From: Bacillota bacterium
GTDB taxonomy: Bacteria > Bacillota > Limnochordia > Darwinibacteriales > DTU012
Assembly: GCA_012837335.1 (NCBI GenBank)
Contig: DURM01000052.1
Coordinates: 1-64,000 of the forward strand
Length of the DNA: 64,000 nt
Reading direction: 5' to 3'
Below the pieces are notes generated by a model. That model saw only the letters and a list, made by a program, of their open reading frames with translations. It searched no databases and was not told the origin of the DNA. Within the stretch, counting starts at the first letter, position 1; each line of letters opens with the position of its first letter. Made by a program: the position numbers and the translations under genes. Positions 7,049 through 15,172 of the stretch are shown here, in pieces.

Positions 7049-8167
7049 ATGTTAGCATCGTTGTGGGAAAGTACAGGCTTATACTTTCTTACCTGGCGTG
7101 AAGCCTTAATGTTGTGTATCTCGTTTGTCTTGATGTACTTAGGAATTAGGAAAAAATATGAGCCGCTTTTGTTAGTTCCAATTGCCTTTGGGGTTTTCTT
7201 GGCAAATTTCCCCATGACTGGAATTATGGATGAAGGCGGTTTGCTGCAGATTTTGTATCAAGGAATTAAGCTGGGTGTTTATCCGCCACTGATTTTTTTG
7301 GGTGTTGGCGCTATGACAGATTTTGGCCCCTTAATTGCTAATCCCCGCAGCCTTCTCTTAGGTGCAGCTGCTCAACTGGGGATATTTGGTACTTTTTTTA
7401 TTGCATCGAAGTTTAATTTTTCTTTTTTAAGCTTTTCTTTAGAAGAAGCCGCTGCTATCGGCATTATTGCCGGTGCCGATGGTCCAACAGCCATCTTTTT
7501 AACCGCAATTCTCGCACCACATCTGCTGGCTCCGATTGCTGTGGCAGCCTATTCATATATGGCTTTGGTGCCTATTATTCAGCCACCGATCATGAAGCTT
7601 CTGACAACCAAAGAAGAGCGAAAAATCAAAATGACTCAACTTCGCAAAGTAAGCCGGTTGGAGAAAATTTTATTTCCGATTATTGTAACTCTCTTCTCCG
7701 GGTTGCTTGTACCGAACTCCCTTCCCCTTGTCGGTACCTTGATGTTCGGTAATCTTCTGCGGGAATGCGGTGTGACTCAAAGATTATCGTATACTGCCCA
7801 AAATGAACTGATGAATATTGTAACCATTTTCGTGGGCTTGACTGTAGGCGCCACTGCTAATGGAGAGACATTCCTGAGCCTGCAGACAATAACAATTCTC
7901 TTACTAGGCGCAGCGTCTTTTGCAATGTCTACAAGTTTCGGTGTTCTGTTTGGTAAACTGATGTCCGTTCTGTCGAAAGGCAAGATCAATCCATTAATTG
8001 GCGCTGCCGGGGTATCCGCTGTTCCGATGAGCGCTAGGGTAGTGCAGGTAGTTGGACAGGAAGAAGACCGCACTAATTTCTTGCTTATGCACGCTATGGG
8101 ACCTAATGTGGCTGGAGTTATCGGTTCTGCTATCGCTGCCGGTATCCTGCTTTCGGTGTTAGGATAG
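7049..8167 (+). CDS. oadB: Sodium-translocating decarboxylase beta subunit (OadB family)
   Basis: A 372-residue polytopic membrane protein that decarboxylates carboxybiotin while moving sodium ions outward. Signature segments are [13 protein letters not shown] in the central re-entrant region, [14 protein letters not shown], and [18 protein letters not shown] near the C-terminus, which hold the residues linked to sodium and proton transfer. About ten hydrophobic segments are visible. Family members serve oxaloacetate, methylmalonyl-CoA, malonate or glutaconyl-CoA decarboxylases and look alike, so the substrate must be judged from the alpha subunit, encoded 10 bases downstream. Confidence 0.93.
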   Translation: MLASLWESTGLYFLTWREALMLCISFVLMYLGIRKKYEPLLLVPIAFGVFLANFPMTGIMDEGGLLQILYQGIKLGVYPPLIFLGVGAMTDFGPLIANPRSLLLGAAAQLGIFGTFFIASKFNFSFLSFSLEEAAAIGIIAGADGPTAIFLTAILAPHLLAPIAVAAYSYMALVPIIQPPIMKLLTTKEERKIKMTQLRKVSRLEKILFPIIVTLFSGLLVPNSLPLVGTLMFGNLLRECGVTQRLSYTAQNELMNIVTIFVGLTVGATANGETFLSLQTITILLLGAASFAMSTSFGVLFGKLMSVLSKGKINPLIGAAGVSAVPMSARVVQVVGQEEDRTNFLLMHAMGPNVAGVIGSAIAAGILLSVLG

Positions 8168-8177
8168 GAGGGAAAAT

Positions 8178-9500
8178 ATGAAGCGAAAGATTGGAATTAC
8201 CGAAACCTTGTTTAGAGATGCCCACCAGTCCTTGCTGGCAACCAGATTGACAATCGATGATATGCTGCCGGTAGTGGAAATGATTGATGCAGTGGGCTAT
8301 CATTCAATCGAAATGTGGGGTGGGGCAACATTTGACACATGTCTGCGCTATCTCAACGAAGATCCCTGGGAAAGACTGCGGACCTTACGAAAGCGTCTGC
8401 CAAATACCAAACTGCAGATGCTGCTGCGGGGGCAGAATCTGCTGGCGTATCGCCAGTATCCCGATGATGTTGTTGATGCATTTGTAGCAAAATCTGTGGA
8501 AAACGGAATTGACATTATTCGCATCTTCGACGCCCTTAATGATACGCGCAATATAGAGCGGGCTATCAAAGCGACAAAGAAAGCTGGGGCACATGCTCAA
8601 GCATCAGTGGTCTACACTGTCAGTCCGGTTCACAATATTGAGGGTTATGTTAAAACAGCAGGAGAACTTGCTGAGATGGGAGCAGATTCAATCTGCATTA
8701 AGGATATGGCTGGAATTTTAGCACCTGCAGTTGCTAGTGAATTAATTGCCGAGTTGAAAAAGGCGGTAGATCTGCCAATTCAGCTTCATTCCCATTCAAC
8801 ATGCGGCTTAGCCTCTATGACTTACTGGGAGGGAATCCACGCTGGAGCAGATGTAGTTGATACTGCCATTTCAGCATTGGCTTTAGGTACTTCACAGCCG
8901 CCGACCGAGTCGCTGGTAAAGTCACTTCAGAGTACGGAGTACGATACCGGCCTTGATCTGGAGCTGCTAGCCAAGATTAATAATGAAATAAAGGAAATCC
9001 TAGGTAACTACCAGAGACCGCAGGTAACTGTAAATACAGAGGTATTGATCAGTCAGATTCCAGGCGGTATGCTCTCTAACCTAAGAGCCCAATTGGATCA
9101 GCAGAAGCTCAGCCATAAATACGATGAGATTCTCAGCGAAGTGCCGCAGGTGCGCAAAGAGTTGGGCTATCCGCCGCTGGTAACTCCTATGAGTCAGATT
9201 GTCGGCACCCAGGCTGTGCTGAATATTGTTACCGGTGAAAGGTACAAGATTAAAACCAAAGAAATCAAGGACTATGTTAAGGGTCTTTACGGACGTCCTC
9301 CTGTGCCAATCGAGCCGGATGTTCGGAAAATGATTATCGGAGATGAAGAACCGATTACACATCGTCCTGCAGATAGTTTGGCTCCTGGGATGGAGGCTGC
9401 CAGAGAAGAAATCAAGGATTTGGCTAAGAGTGATGAAGATGTTCTCAGCTATATCCTTTTCCCAGAATATGCCCGACAGTTTTTCATGAACCGCAGGTAG
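8178..9500 (+). CDS. oadA: Oxaloacetate decarboxylase alpha subunit / carboxyltransferase (5S-type)
   Basis: A 440-residue carboxyltransferase of the pyruvate carboxylase, OadA and transcarboxylase 5S group. The TIM-barrel motifs are TLFRDAHQSLLATR (catalytic Asp), MWGGATFD, LRGQNLLAY, RIFDALND, CIKDMAG (metal-linked Lys region) and LHSHSTCG (zinc-binding His pair). It transfers CO2 from oxaloacetate to biotin, giving pyruvate. Unlike the ~590-residue OadA of enterobacteria it ends without a biotin domain, because the carrier is a separate gene upstream. With OadG, carrier and OadB it makes a complete sodium-pump set, coupling oxaloacetate decarboxylation to a sodium gradient under anaerobic growth. 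Confidence 0.9.
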   Translation: MKRKIGITETLFRDAHQSLLATRLTIDDMLPVVEMIDAVGYHSIEMWGGATFDTCLRYLNEDPWERLRTLRKRLPNTKLQMLLRGQNLLAYRQYPDDVVDAFVAKSVENGIDIIRIFDALNDTRNIERAIKATKKAGAHAQASVVYTVSPVHNIEGYVKTAGELAEMGADSICIKDMAGILAPAVASELIAELKKAVDLPIQLHSHSTCGLASMTYWEGIHAGADVVDTAISALALGTSQPPTESLVKSLQSTEYDTGLDLELLAKINNEIKEILGNYQRPQVTVNTEVLISQIPGGMLSNLRAQLDQQKLSHKYDEILSEVPQVRKELGYPPLVTPMSQIVGTQAVLNIVTGERYKIKTKEIKDYVKGLYGRPPVPIEPDVRKMIIGDEEPITHRPADSLAPGMEAAREEIKDLAKSDEDVLSYILFPEYARQFFMNRR

Positions 9501-9553
9501 GATACTCGTTTTCATGGAGGGCAAGCTATAGGGGATAAGGAGGTTGATGCAGC

Positions 9554-9796
9554 ATTAAACGCATTATGATTCTAGGAATAATTGTCGTGGTGCTGTGCTC
9601 CTTAGTGCTTGGCAGCAGCGCATTCGCAGCCGAAGAGGAAACGCGCAGCCAAAAAGGAGTATCAGACGCATCTGAACTTGCCCCTCTGCCCTCGAAAAAA
9701 ACTGAAAATACCTTGGCGAGATGGGCCTTATGGGGAACCATCGGCTTAGTAGCTTTCGCGATTTTGGTAAACGCTGCACGCAGGAAAATCAAATAA
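9554..9796 (+). CDS. Small exported or membrane protein of unknown function, possible ATT start
   Basis: I do not recognise this 76-80-residue protein. It has an N-terminal signal-like hydrophobic stretch ending AFA-AEEE, a short polar Ser/Lys/Glu section, a second hydrophobic helix (WALWGTIGLVAFAILV) and a basic end (AARRKIK). The only standard start, ATG 9566, lies 21 bases after the strong AAGGAGG at 9538-9544. An in-frame ATT at 9554 is nine bases from that site and gives MKRIMIL, a proper positively charged signal-peptide start, so I prefer ATT. It follows oadA by 53 bases and precedes the operon terminator, so an accessory role for the sodium pump is possible but unproven. Confidence 0.6.
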   Translation: MKRIMILGIIVVVLCSLVLGSSAFAAEEETRSQKGVSDASELAPLPSKKTENTLARWALWGTIGLVAFAILVNAARRKIK

Positions 9797-9823
9797 AAAA
9801 GGGCTTGAGCGGCCCTTTTTTAT
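9795..9823 (+). terminator. Terminator of the decarboxylase operon
   Basis: A-run, GGGC stem with a short loop, GCCC and then a run of T residues (AAAAAAGGGC ... GCCCTTTTTT), immediately after the small membrane protein gene. Confidence 0.8.
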
Positions 9824-9904
9824 TGCAGCAAAGTGAGTTTTATCAAAAACAGTTTGGCTGTACAGTCACTGAGAGAGGGGGAACACGGTCTGCTGAGACC
9901 GAGT

Positions 9905-11713
9905 ATGATGAGAAAGCGAGTTATTTATGTTCTGATTGCAGTAATTCTTTTAACTCAAGCTGTTTATGGCAAACCTGCAGACCAAGAGACTATTGATCTG
10001 CTCTTGGCTGCGGGAGATCCTAATGTCCTTAGTGCCTGGAATGCTCTTCGCAAGCTTCAAGCGGAAGCCCCTGAGCTAGCTGAGTTTGGGGTGGAAGCTG
10101 CTGTGATGGTAACTCCTTATTTAGCACATCCTGACTATGGTGTCAATGCGGCAAATATTCTCAAACGCAATCCGGCAGAAACAGTTCCGTATTTAGCGGA
10201 ACTGATTAACAGCAGTGAATGGGGAGATGGTGTAAAGGGCCAAGCGGTCAGGGTTTTAGCAGAGGTTGCAGCAAAACATTCTGATGCTGTTCGCATCCTA
10301 GATTTACTTTTGAATGATGAGACCGCACCCTATTTGGTTAGGGTTGAAGCCCTAGCGGGACTGCGCAGGCTCGGCTTTGAGGAGGAAACAGCAAATTTTA
10401 CTTATCTCAATGATTATGTGCAGAATGGCAGGATCATTGTTAGAATTGACAACACCAGCGGTCAAGCTATCATCAATGGCTTAGTTACAGGAATTGTCCC
10501 GCTTCCTCAAGGTATGGATGATCTGCAGCTTAGGTTAGTTGATTCTGGAGGCAAACCGATTCCCGCTCGGTTTAAAACTTTAAACACTTGGCCTGACGGC
10601 AGTCCCAGAGTTGTGGAGATTAAGGCATTAGCTTCCCTCGAACCTTACCAAACGCTTATCGGCGAACTCATCCTGGATAAAGGCGGTCAAATGGCTGAGG
10701 AATCGGATATGAGTGATGGACAAGCACAGAACAGGCTTGAACTCACCGTCCTCGCTTCTGGTTTAGAGTACTTGTCGGATATTGAACTTCCATACAATGA
10801 GGGGTGGCTGGATTTGATAGTTGTTGCTAAAGATGGGACTGGAGATTTTACCAAAGTTCAGGATGCAATTGATGCTGTACCGGAGAACAACAGTGAGCGG
10901 CGCTATATTTACATCCGCAATGGTGTCTACGAGGAAAAGCTAGTTATACCGAACAATAAGCCCCTGATCAGTTTGATTGGCGAAAGCAGTGAGCACACAA
11001 TACTGACTTACAGTGATAGTTCCAGTACAATCGGTCCCAGCGGATCAGCTCTTGGAACTACCGGCAGTACCAGTGTTGCTGCTCGCGGCAGTGACTTTAC
11101 TGTCGAGAATCTTACATTTCAAAATACAGCAGGGATGTACGCCGGGCAGGCTGTGGCTATCCGAACTACTGGAGACCGCATGGTATTTAAGAATGTGCGT
11201 TTCCTTGGTTTTCAGGATACGCTGTACGTGACCGAAGGGCGCCAGTACTTTGTTGACTGCTATATCTATGGTGATGTCGATTTTATCTTTGGTAATGCAA
11301 CTGCGGTGTTTGAAAACTGCGATATTGTCGCTTCGCCTAAGGGTGGGTATGTGACTGCAGCTTCGACTAACCAGGAAGCAGAGTTCGGCTATCTGTTCCT
11401 TAACTGCAGGTTTACTAGTGAATCAGGGCCGAATAAGTATTATCTTGGCAGGCCGTGGCGGCCTTATGCCCATGTTGCTGTAATCAACTGCTATTTGGGT
11501 GATCACATTAGACCGGAGGGCTGGCATAACTGGAACGATCCTGCTAATGAAGAAACTGCGCAGTACTATGAGTATCAGAATTACGGACCAGGTGCCAACA
11601 CAGATGCCCGTGTTTCCTGGGCTAAAGTCCTAACTGCGGAAGAAGCAGCCAAATACACTGTGGAAAACGTCTTAGCTGGTACCGATGGCTGGAATCCCAA
11701 GGTAAGAAAATAA
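9905..11713 (+). CDS. Exported pectin methylesterase (CE8) with N-terminal HEAT-like region
   Basis: This ~600-residue secreted protein has a signal peptide (RKRVIYVLIAVILLTQAVYG), an alpha-helical, HEAT-repeat-like region (about 25-150), a beta-rich linker domain (about 155-290) and a C-terminal right-handed beta-helix pectinesterase (about 295-600). Pectinesterase landmarks are present: GTGDFTKVQDAIDAVP, NGVYEEKL, GQAVAIR, FQDTLY (catalytic Asp), DVDFIFGNA (second Asp) and YLGRPWRP (Arg). It de-esterifies pectin outside the cell. The start is not clean: GAGAGGGGGAA is 20-odd bases upstream of the two ATGs, with a GGTCT/AGACC hairpin between; folding would bring it closer, and CTG 9888 is an alternative. 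Long N-terminal helical repeats are uncommon in this family. Confidence 0.9.
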   Translation: MMRKRVIYVLIAVILLTQAVYGKPADQETIDLLLAAGDPNVLSAWNALRKLQAEAPELAEFGVEAAVMVTPYLAHPDYGVNAANILKRNPAETVPYLAELINSSEWGDGVKGQAVRVLAEVAAKHSDAVRILDLLLNDETAPYLVRVEALAGLRRLGFEEETANFTYLNDYVQNGRIIVRIDNTSGQAIINGLVTGIVPLPQGMDDLQLRLVDSGGKPIPARFKTLNTWPDGSPRVVEIKALASLEPYQTLIGELILDKGGQMAEESDMSDGQAQNRLELTVLASGLEYLSDIELPYNEGWLDLIVVAKDGTGDFTKVQDAIDAVPENNSERRYIYIRNGVYEEKLVIPNNKPLISLIGESSEHTILTYSDSSSTIGPSGSALGTTGSTSVAARGSDFTVENLTFQNTAGMYAGQAVAIRTTGDRMVFKNVRFLGFQDTLYVTEGRQYFVDCYIYGDVDFIFGNATAVFENCDIVASPKGGYVTAASTNQEAEFGYLFLNCRFTSESGPNKYYLGRPWRPYAHVAVINCYLGDHIRPEGWHNWNDPANEETAQYYEYQNYGPGANTDARVSWAKVLTAEEAAKYTVENVLAGTDGWNPKVRK

Positions 11714-11714
11714 T

Positions 11715-11740
11715 AAAAGAGCTGGGCTGCCAGCTCTTTT
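11715..11740. terminator. Bidirectional terminator between the pectinesterase and M42 genes
   Basis: A perfect 11-bp stem (AAAAGAGCTGG / CCAGCTCTTTT) with a 4-base loop, A-rich on the left and T-rich on the right, serving both convergent transcripts. Confidence 0.85.
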
Positions 11741-11747
11741 ATCATAT

Positions 11748-12737
11748 TTAAAACTCTGAGAGGGCGTCTTGGCAGATTGCCAGAACCAGCTCCACACTGT
11801 TTTCGACATCCCGCATATCAACCATTTCTGAAACTGTGTGCACATAGCGGCATGGGATGGAGATTGTACCAGATGGTACACCATCCTTGGTCAGATGAAT
11901 TGCTCCGGCATCAGTGCCGCCGGCTTCTAAAACTTCTAACTGGTATTTGATGTTGTTATCTTTGGCCAGGCGAACCATCAGATCTTTTACCTTAGGATGA
12001 GCGATTACTGATGAGTCTTTAACCTTGATTGCCGTTCCCGCGCCTAAGCTGACATCCATCCGATGTGCTTCGGGAGTGTCACCGGTTCTGGTAACATCGA
12101 GTGCAACACCCAGATCCGGATCGATTCCATAGGCAGCTGTGCGTGCTCCCCGCAGTCCTACTTCTTCTTGGACGCTGAAGACAAAGTAGAGGTCATGCTC
12201 GGATTTTTCAAGTCTGCGGATCGCTTCAATCAGCACCGCGCATCCAACGCGGTCATCCAAGGCTTTGGCAATAATGCGGTTGCCCAGATCAGCAAACTCG
12301 CGGTGAAATACAGCAAAATCGCCAATGGATACTTTTTCTCGAGCCTCTTTTTCTGACTCTGCTCCGATATCGATGTACATCTTGTCGATTGCTAAATCTT
12401 TAAGGTCGCCTTTTTCGCGGCCGACGACCCCAACTACTCCGTTAGCAAAGCGGACGCGGTTGCCGAGCAGGGTGAGTGGGTTAAGACCGCCGACATTGCT
12501 GAAACGCAGAAAACCGTTTTCGTCGATGTAGGTGACGATAACACCAATCTCATCGGCGTGTGCTGAGAACATTACCTTTTTGCCAGATCCTTTTTTGCGG
12601 GCAATTAAGTTACCCAGAGTATCAACATAACATTCATCAACGTAGTCTTTTACGATCTCTTTAATTTTATCGGTAACTTCGCTTTCAAAACCGGTGGGGC
12701 CATAGCTTTCTACCAGTTCTTTAATCAAGCTCTTCAT
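11748..12737 (-). CDS. M42 family metallopeptidase (third gene of tandem)
   Basis: A 329-residue M42 (TET-type) aminopeptidase, a cobalt- or zinc-dependent cytosolic enzyme that forms dodecameric shells trimming short peptides. Metal and catalytic motifs are AHADE, ALDDRVGC, VQEEVGLRG (general base Glu), ALDV and the late CRYVHTVSE. The first motif has Ala where the two sister proteins have Met. Its start directly follows the stop of the upstream M42 gene (TAGATG), so it is translationally coupled. Annotations such as endoglucanase M for this family are historical and unsupported by the sequence. Confidence 0.9.
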   Translation of the reverse strand: MKSLIKELVESYGPTGFESEVTDKIKEIVKDYVDECYVDTLGNLIARKKGSGKKVMFSAHADEIGVIVTYIDENGFLRFSNVGGLNPLTLLGNRVRFANGVVGVVGREKGDLKDLAIDKMYIDIGAESEKEAREKVSIGDFAVFHREFADLGNRIIAKALDDRVGCAVLIEAIRRLEKSEHDLYFVFSVQEEVGLRGARTAAYGIDPDLGVALDVTRTGDTPEAHRMDVSLGAGTAIKVKDSSVIAHPKVKDLMVRLAKDNNIKYQLEVLEAGGTDAGAIHLTKDGVPSGTISIPCRYVHTVSEMVDMRDVENSVELVLAICQDALSEF

Positions 12738-13763
12738 CTAAAACTCTCCTCCTTCTTCTTCGATACTGCGCAGGAATGCTTTAACCAGTTTAACTGCATT
12801 TTCATAGTCAGATTTGCTGCAGATTGCAGCGGGTGAATGAATGTAGCGGCAGGGCAGAGCGATAACTGCTGTCCTTACCCCCGTGCGGCTCTGCTGAATT
12901 TTTCCGGCATCGGTTCCACCGGCTGTATGGCGGCGGTACTGCACGGGAATATTGTGTTTTTCAGCCAGCTTCATCAGTTTTGCCACAAGGCGTGGATCCG
13001 GTATGACCGAGCTGTCCATTACTGTTAAACTAGGTCCTTTTCCGACCGAGGTGGCGTGTTTATGTTCGGGTATTTCCGGAACATCAGAGGCCGTTGTACC
13101 TTCTAAAACTAGGGCAATATCCGGTTCGACCTGGTATGCAGCTGTACCGGCACCCCGCAGGCCAACTTCTTCTTGGACAGTAAATACGCCGTACAGCGGA
13201 AATTCATAGCTGTCTTTTAACAGATCGATTAGCATTGCGCAGCCAATGCGATCATCAAGAGCTTTGGCTTTGATTTTATCAGGACCCATTTCCGCATACT
13301 TAGTAGTGAAATAAGCTAAATCGCCTATGCTTACTAAGCGCTCAGCCTCTTCTTTTTTAGTAGCCCCGATATCGATGTACAGCTCGTCAATGGATAAGGC
13401 TTTATTCCGCTCGTCTGGTCGCTGCAGATGGATAGGTTTAGAGCCGATAACACCGGGGACGCGATTTTTTCCAATGACAACCGTTTTAGCTACGAGAACG
13501 CGCGGATCGATTCCACCAATGGGATTAAATTTCAGCAGCCCGGAGTTTTCGATGCTTAAAATCATCAACGCTACTTCATCCATATGCGCTGCCAGCATTA
13601 CTTTCGGCCCTTGTTTGACTCCGTTTTTTACTGTAATCAAATTGCCTAAAGCATCGGTTTTGATTTCATCGACTATTCCGGTTACTTCTTTTCGGATAAG
13701 ATCCCGGACTTCATGCTCTTGCCCCGGTCCGCCGCAGGCTTCAGTCAGTCTTTTTAAAAGCAC
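12738..13763 (-). CDS. M42 family metallopeptidase (middle gene of tandem)
   Basis: A 341-residue M42 aminopeptidase with AHMDEV, ALDDRIGC, VQEEVGLRG, the ALVLEGTTASD segment and CRYIHSPA. Glu in VLEGT replaces the Asp seen in the two neighbouring paralogues; this variant is typical of the glutamyl-aminopeptidase branch of M42, so its specificity may differ. It overlaps the upstream M42 gene by 10 bases and abuts the downstream one, so the three are one operon. Heteromeric TET-type particles are possible because related archaeal paralogues co-assemble, but that is inference. Confidence 0.9.
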   Translation of the reverse strand: MLLKRLTEACGGPGQEHEVRDLIRKEVTGIVDEIKTDALGNLITVKNGVKQGPKVMLAAHMDEVALMILSIENSGLLKFNPIGGIDPRVLVAKTVVIGKNRVPGVIGSKPIHLQRPDERNKALSIDELYIDIGATKKEEAERLVSIGDLAYFTTKYAEMGPDKIKAKALDDRIGCAMLIDLLKDSYEFPLYGVFTVQEEVGLRGAGTAAYQVEPDIALVLEGTTASDVPEIPEHKHATSVGKGPSLTVMDSSVIPDPRLVAKLMKLAEKHNIPVQYRRHTAGGTDAGKIQQSRTGVRTAVIALPCRYIHSPAAICSKSDYENAVKLVKAFLRSIEEEGGEF

Positions 13764-14821
13764 TTTAATCCCTCCACAAATTCCTGATCTAATTCAGAAA
13801 TAAATTTTGCAAGTAAACGTGCTGTCTTGCGGACATCTTCATAGTTCAGCGTTTCAACAGCCGTGTGCATATATCTGAGCGGCAGCGAGAGCAGAGCAGT
13901 AGGAATTCCATCTTGAGTAATTTGAATTGCATATGCATCGGTTCCGCCTGGGCGGGTTGCCGGCTCGAGGGTATAGCTGATATTCCAATCTTTTGCTGTC
14001 TGCACAAACCGTTCATAGAGCTTTGGATGGACGTGGGGTCCAAGGGCAATTCCTGGTCCTCCGCCTACTTTAATCGTGCGGTAATCCTGAACCCCGGGCA
14101 TATCTCCGTGTCCGACATCCAGAGCAATGCCTATATCAGGCATAATTCCATATGTACTGGTTGTGGCTCCGCGGACACCGACTTCTTCCTGGACTGTGGC
14201 GACAGCGTAAACATCAGCTAGATGGTTAACATTCTGCAGTTCTTTCAGGCACTCCAGCATGACAGCCACACAGGCGCGATCATCCATCGCCTTGCCGGCT
14301 AGATGCGAACCATTAAGATTTACAACCTGCTGATTGATGGTGACTAAATCACCAACACTTACCAATTCCTCTACCTGTTTGCGGTTGTCATAACCAATGT
14401 CAATGTATAACTCATCCATTGGAACCGCGCTGGTCCGCTCTGCTGGAGTCTGAATGTGGGGAGGCTTGGCTCCGATCACGCCTAATAGTTTTTCCTTACC
14501 GTGGACAATAACTTCCTGAGCAAGCAGCACGCGCTGATCGATTCCGCCTATTGTGCTGAAGCGCAGAAAACCTTCGTCTTCGATCTTAGTAATAATTAAG
14601 CCAATTTCGTCCATATGAGCTGCCAGCATCACCTTAGGACCCGGCTTGCCATTACTTTTTGTAGCCCGCTTCAGCATGACCAGGTTTCCCAGCTTGTCGC
14701 GGCGGATTTCATCTGCCCATGGACAGTTCTGCTCTAAATAATCCGCAAGCTCGTGTTCATAACCGGAAACCCCTGCAGCTTCTGACAGGTTGATCAAGAT
14801 ATCTTTAACGTTCAACTCCAA
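13754..14821 (-). CDS. M42 family metallopeptidase (first gene of tandem)
   Basis: A 355-residue M42 aminopeptidase carrying AHMDEIG, AMDDRACV, VQEEVGVRG, ALDVGHGD and LRYMHTAVE, covering the dinuclear metal site and catalytic Glu. The start is an ATG (minus strand 14821) preceded by AAGGAGTGATTGG. It leads the three-gene peptidase operon and probably shares a promoter near 15.08 kb with the small gene upstream. The three copies are clearly paralogous but have diverged well beyond a recent duplication. Confidence 0.9.
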   Translation of the reverse strand: MELNVKDILINLSEAAGVSGYEHELADYLEQNCPWADEIRRDKLGNLVMLKRATKSNGKPGPKVMLAAHMDEIGLIITKIEDEGFLRFSTIGGIDQRVLLAQEVIVHGKEKLLGVIGAKPPHIQTPAERTSAVPMDELYIDIGYDNRKQVEELVSVGDLVTINQQVVNLNGSHLAGKAMDDRACVAVMLECLKELQNVNHLADVYAVATVQEEVGVRGATTSTYGIMPDIGIALDVGHGDMPGVQDYRTIKVGGGPGIALGPHVHPKLYERFVQTAKDWNISYTLEPATRPGGTDAYAIQITQDGIPTALLSLPLRYMHTAVETLNYEDVRKTARLLAKFISELDQEFVEGLKCF

Positions 14822-14848
14822 TCACTCCTTTTCGTGGTTATTTTCATT

Positions 14849-15040
14849 CTAAGGATCGTATCTTTTCTGCATCCGTCTGAGGATATTGATTTGGGTGTTA
14901 AGCAGCTGGTCGCACTCAAGGATGGCGTGCTGAAGGTCCTTGTTCTTTTCTTTGTCAACTAATTGATAGGATTCCTCAAAAAGACGTTTTTCGTCAGCAA
15001 GCCTATCCAAAAGTCGCCAAATAATATCCTTTGGTTCCAA
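14849..15040 (-). CDS. Small hypothetical helical protein
   Basis: I do not recognise this 63-residue protein. It is soluble, highly charged and predicted to be a two-helix coiled coil, with many Lys, Glu, Asp and Leu residues and no Cys or membrane segment. It would start at a TTG 14 bases after GAGAGG. Its closeness to an extended -10 promoter and to the M42 operon 27 bases downstream suggests it is the first gene of that transcript. It may be a real small protein or a chance frame. Confidence 0.45.
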   Translation of the reverse strand: MEPKDIIWRLLDRLADEKRLFEESYQLVDKEKNKDLQHAILECDQLLNTQINILRRMQKRYDP

Positions 15041-15075
15041 TCTCTGCTCATCCTCTCCATAATCAATCTTTTTCC

Positions 15076-15084
15076 ATTATAACA
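15076..15084 (-). promoter_or_regulatory. Extended -10 promoter for the M42 operon
   Basis: On the reverse strand TGT-TATAAT forms an extended -10 element; the -35 region is weak (TTCGTA). It would drive the small gene and the three peptidases. Confidence 0.45.
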
Positions 15085-15110
15085 CAGGTGAGCGATTATA
15101 CGAACAGTGA

Positions 15111-15139
15111 TTGTGCAGGCGTCGATTATTTGATATACT
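15111..15139 (+). promoter_or_regulatory. Sigma-A promoter of the patatin-like gene
   Basis: TTGTGC, a 17-bp spacer and TATACT, placing the start about 28 bases before the ATG at 15173. It is divergent from the M42 operon promoter. Confidence 0.6.
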
Positions 15140-15172
15140 AACATGGATATTTTCTAGAAAGAAGGGAAAACG

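Noticed and set aside
14959-15144. Alternative reverse-strand frame overlapping the small gene upstream of the M42 operon
   Set aside because: Starts before the promoter-like TATAAT and has no ribosome-binding site; the other frame (14849-15040) fits better.
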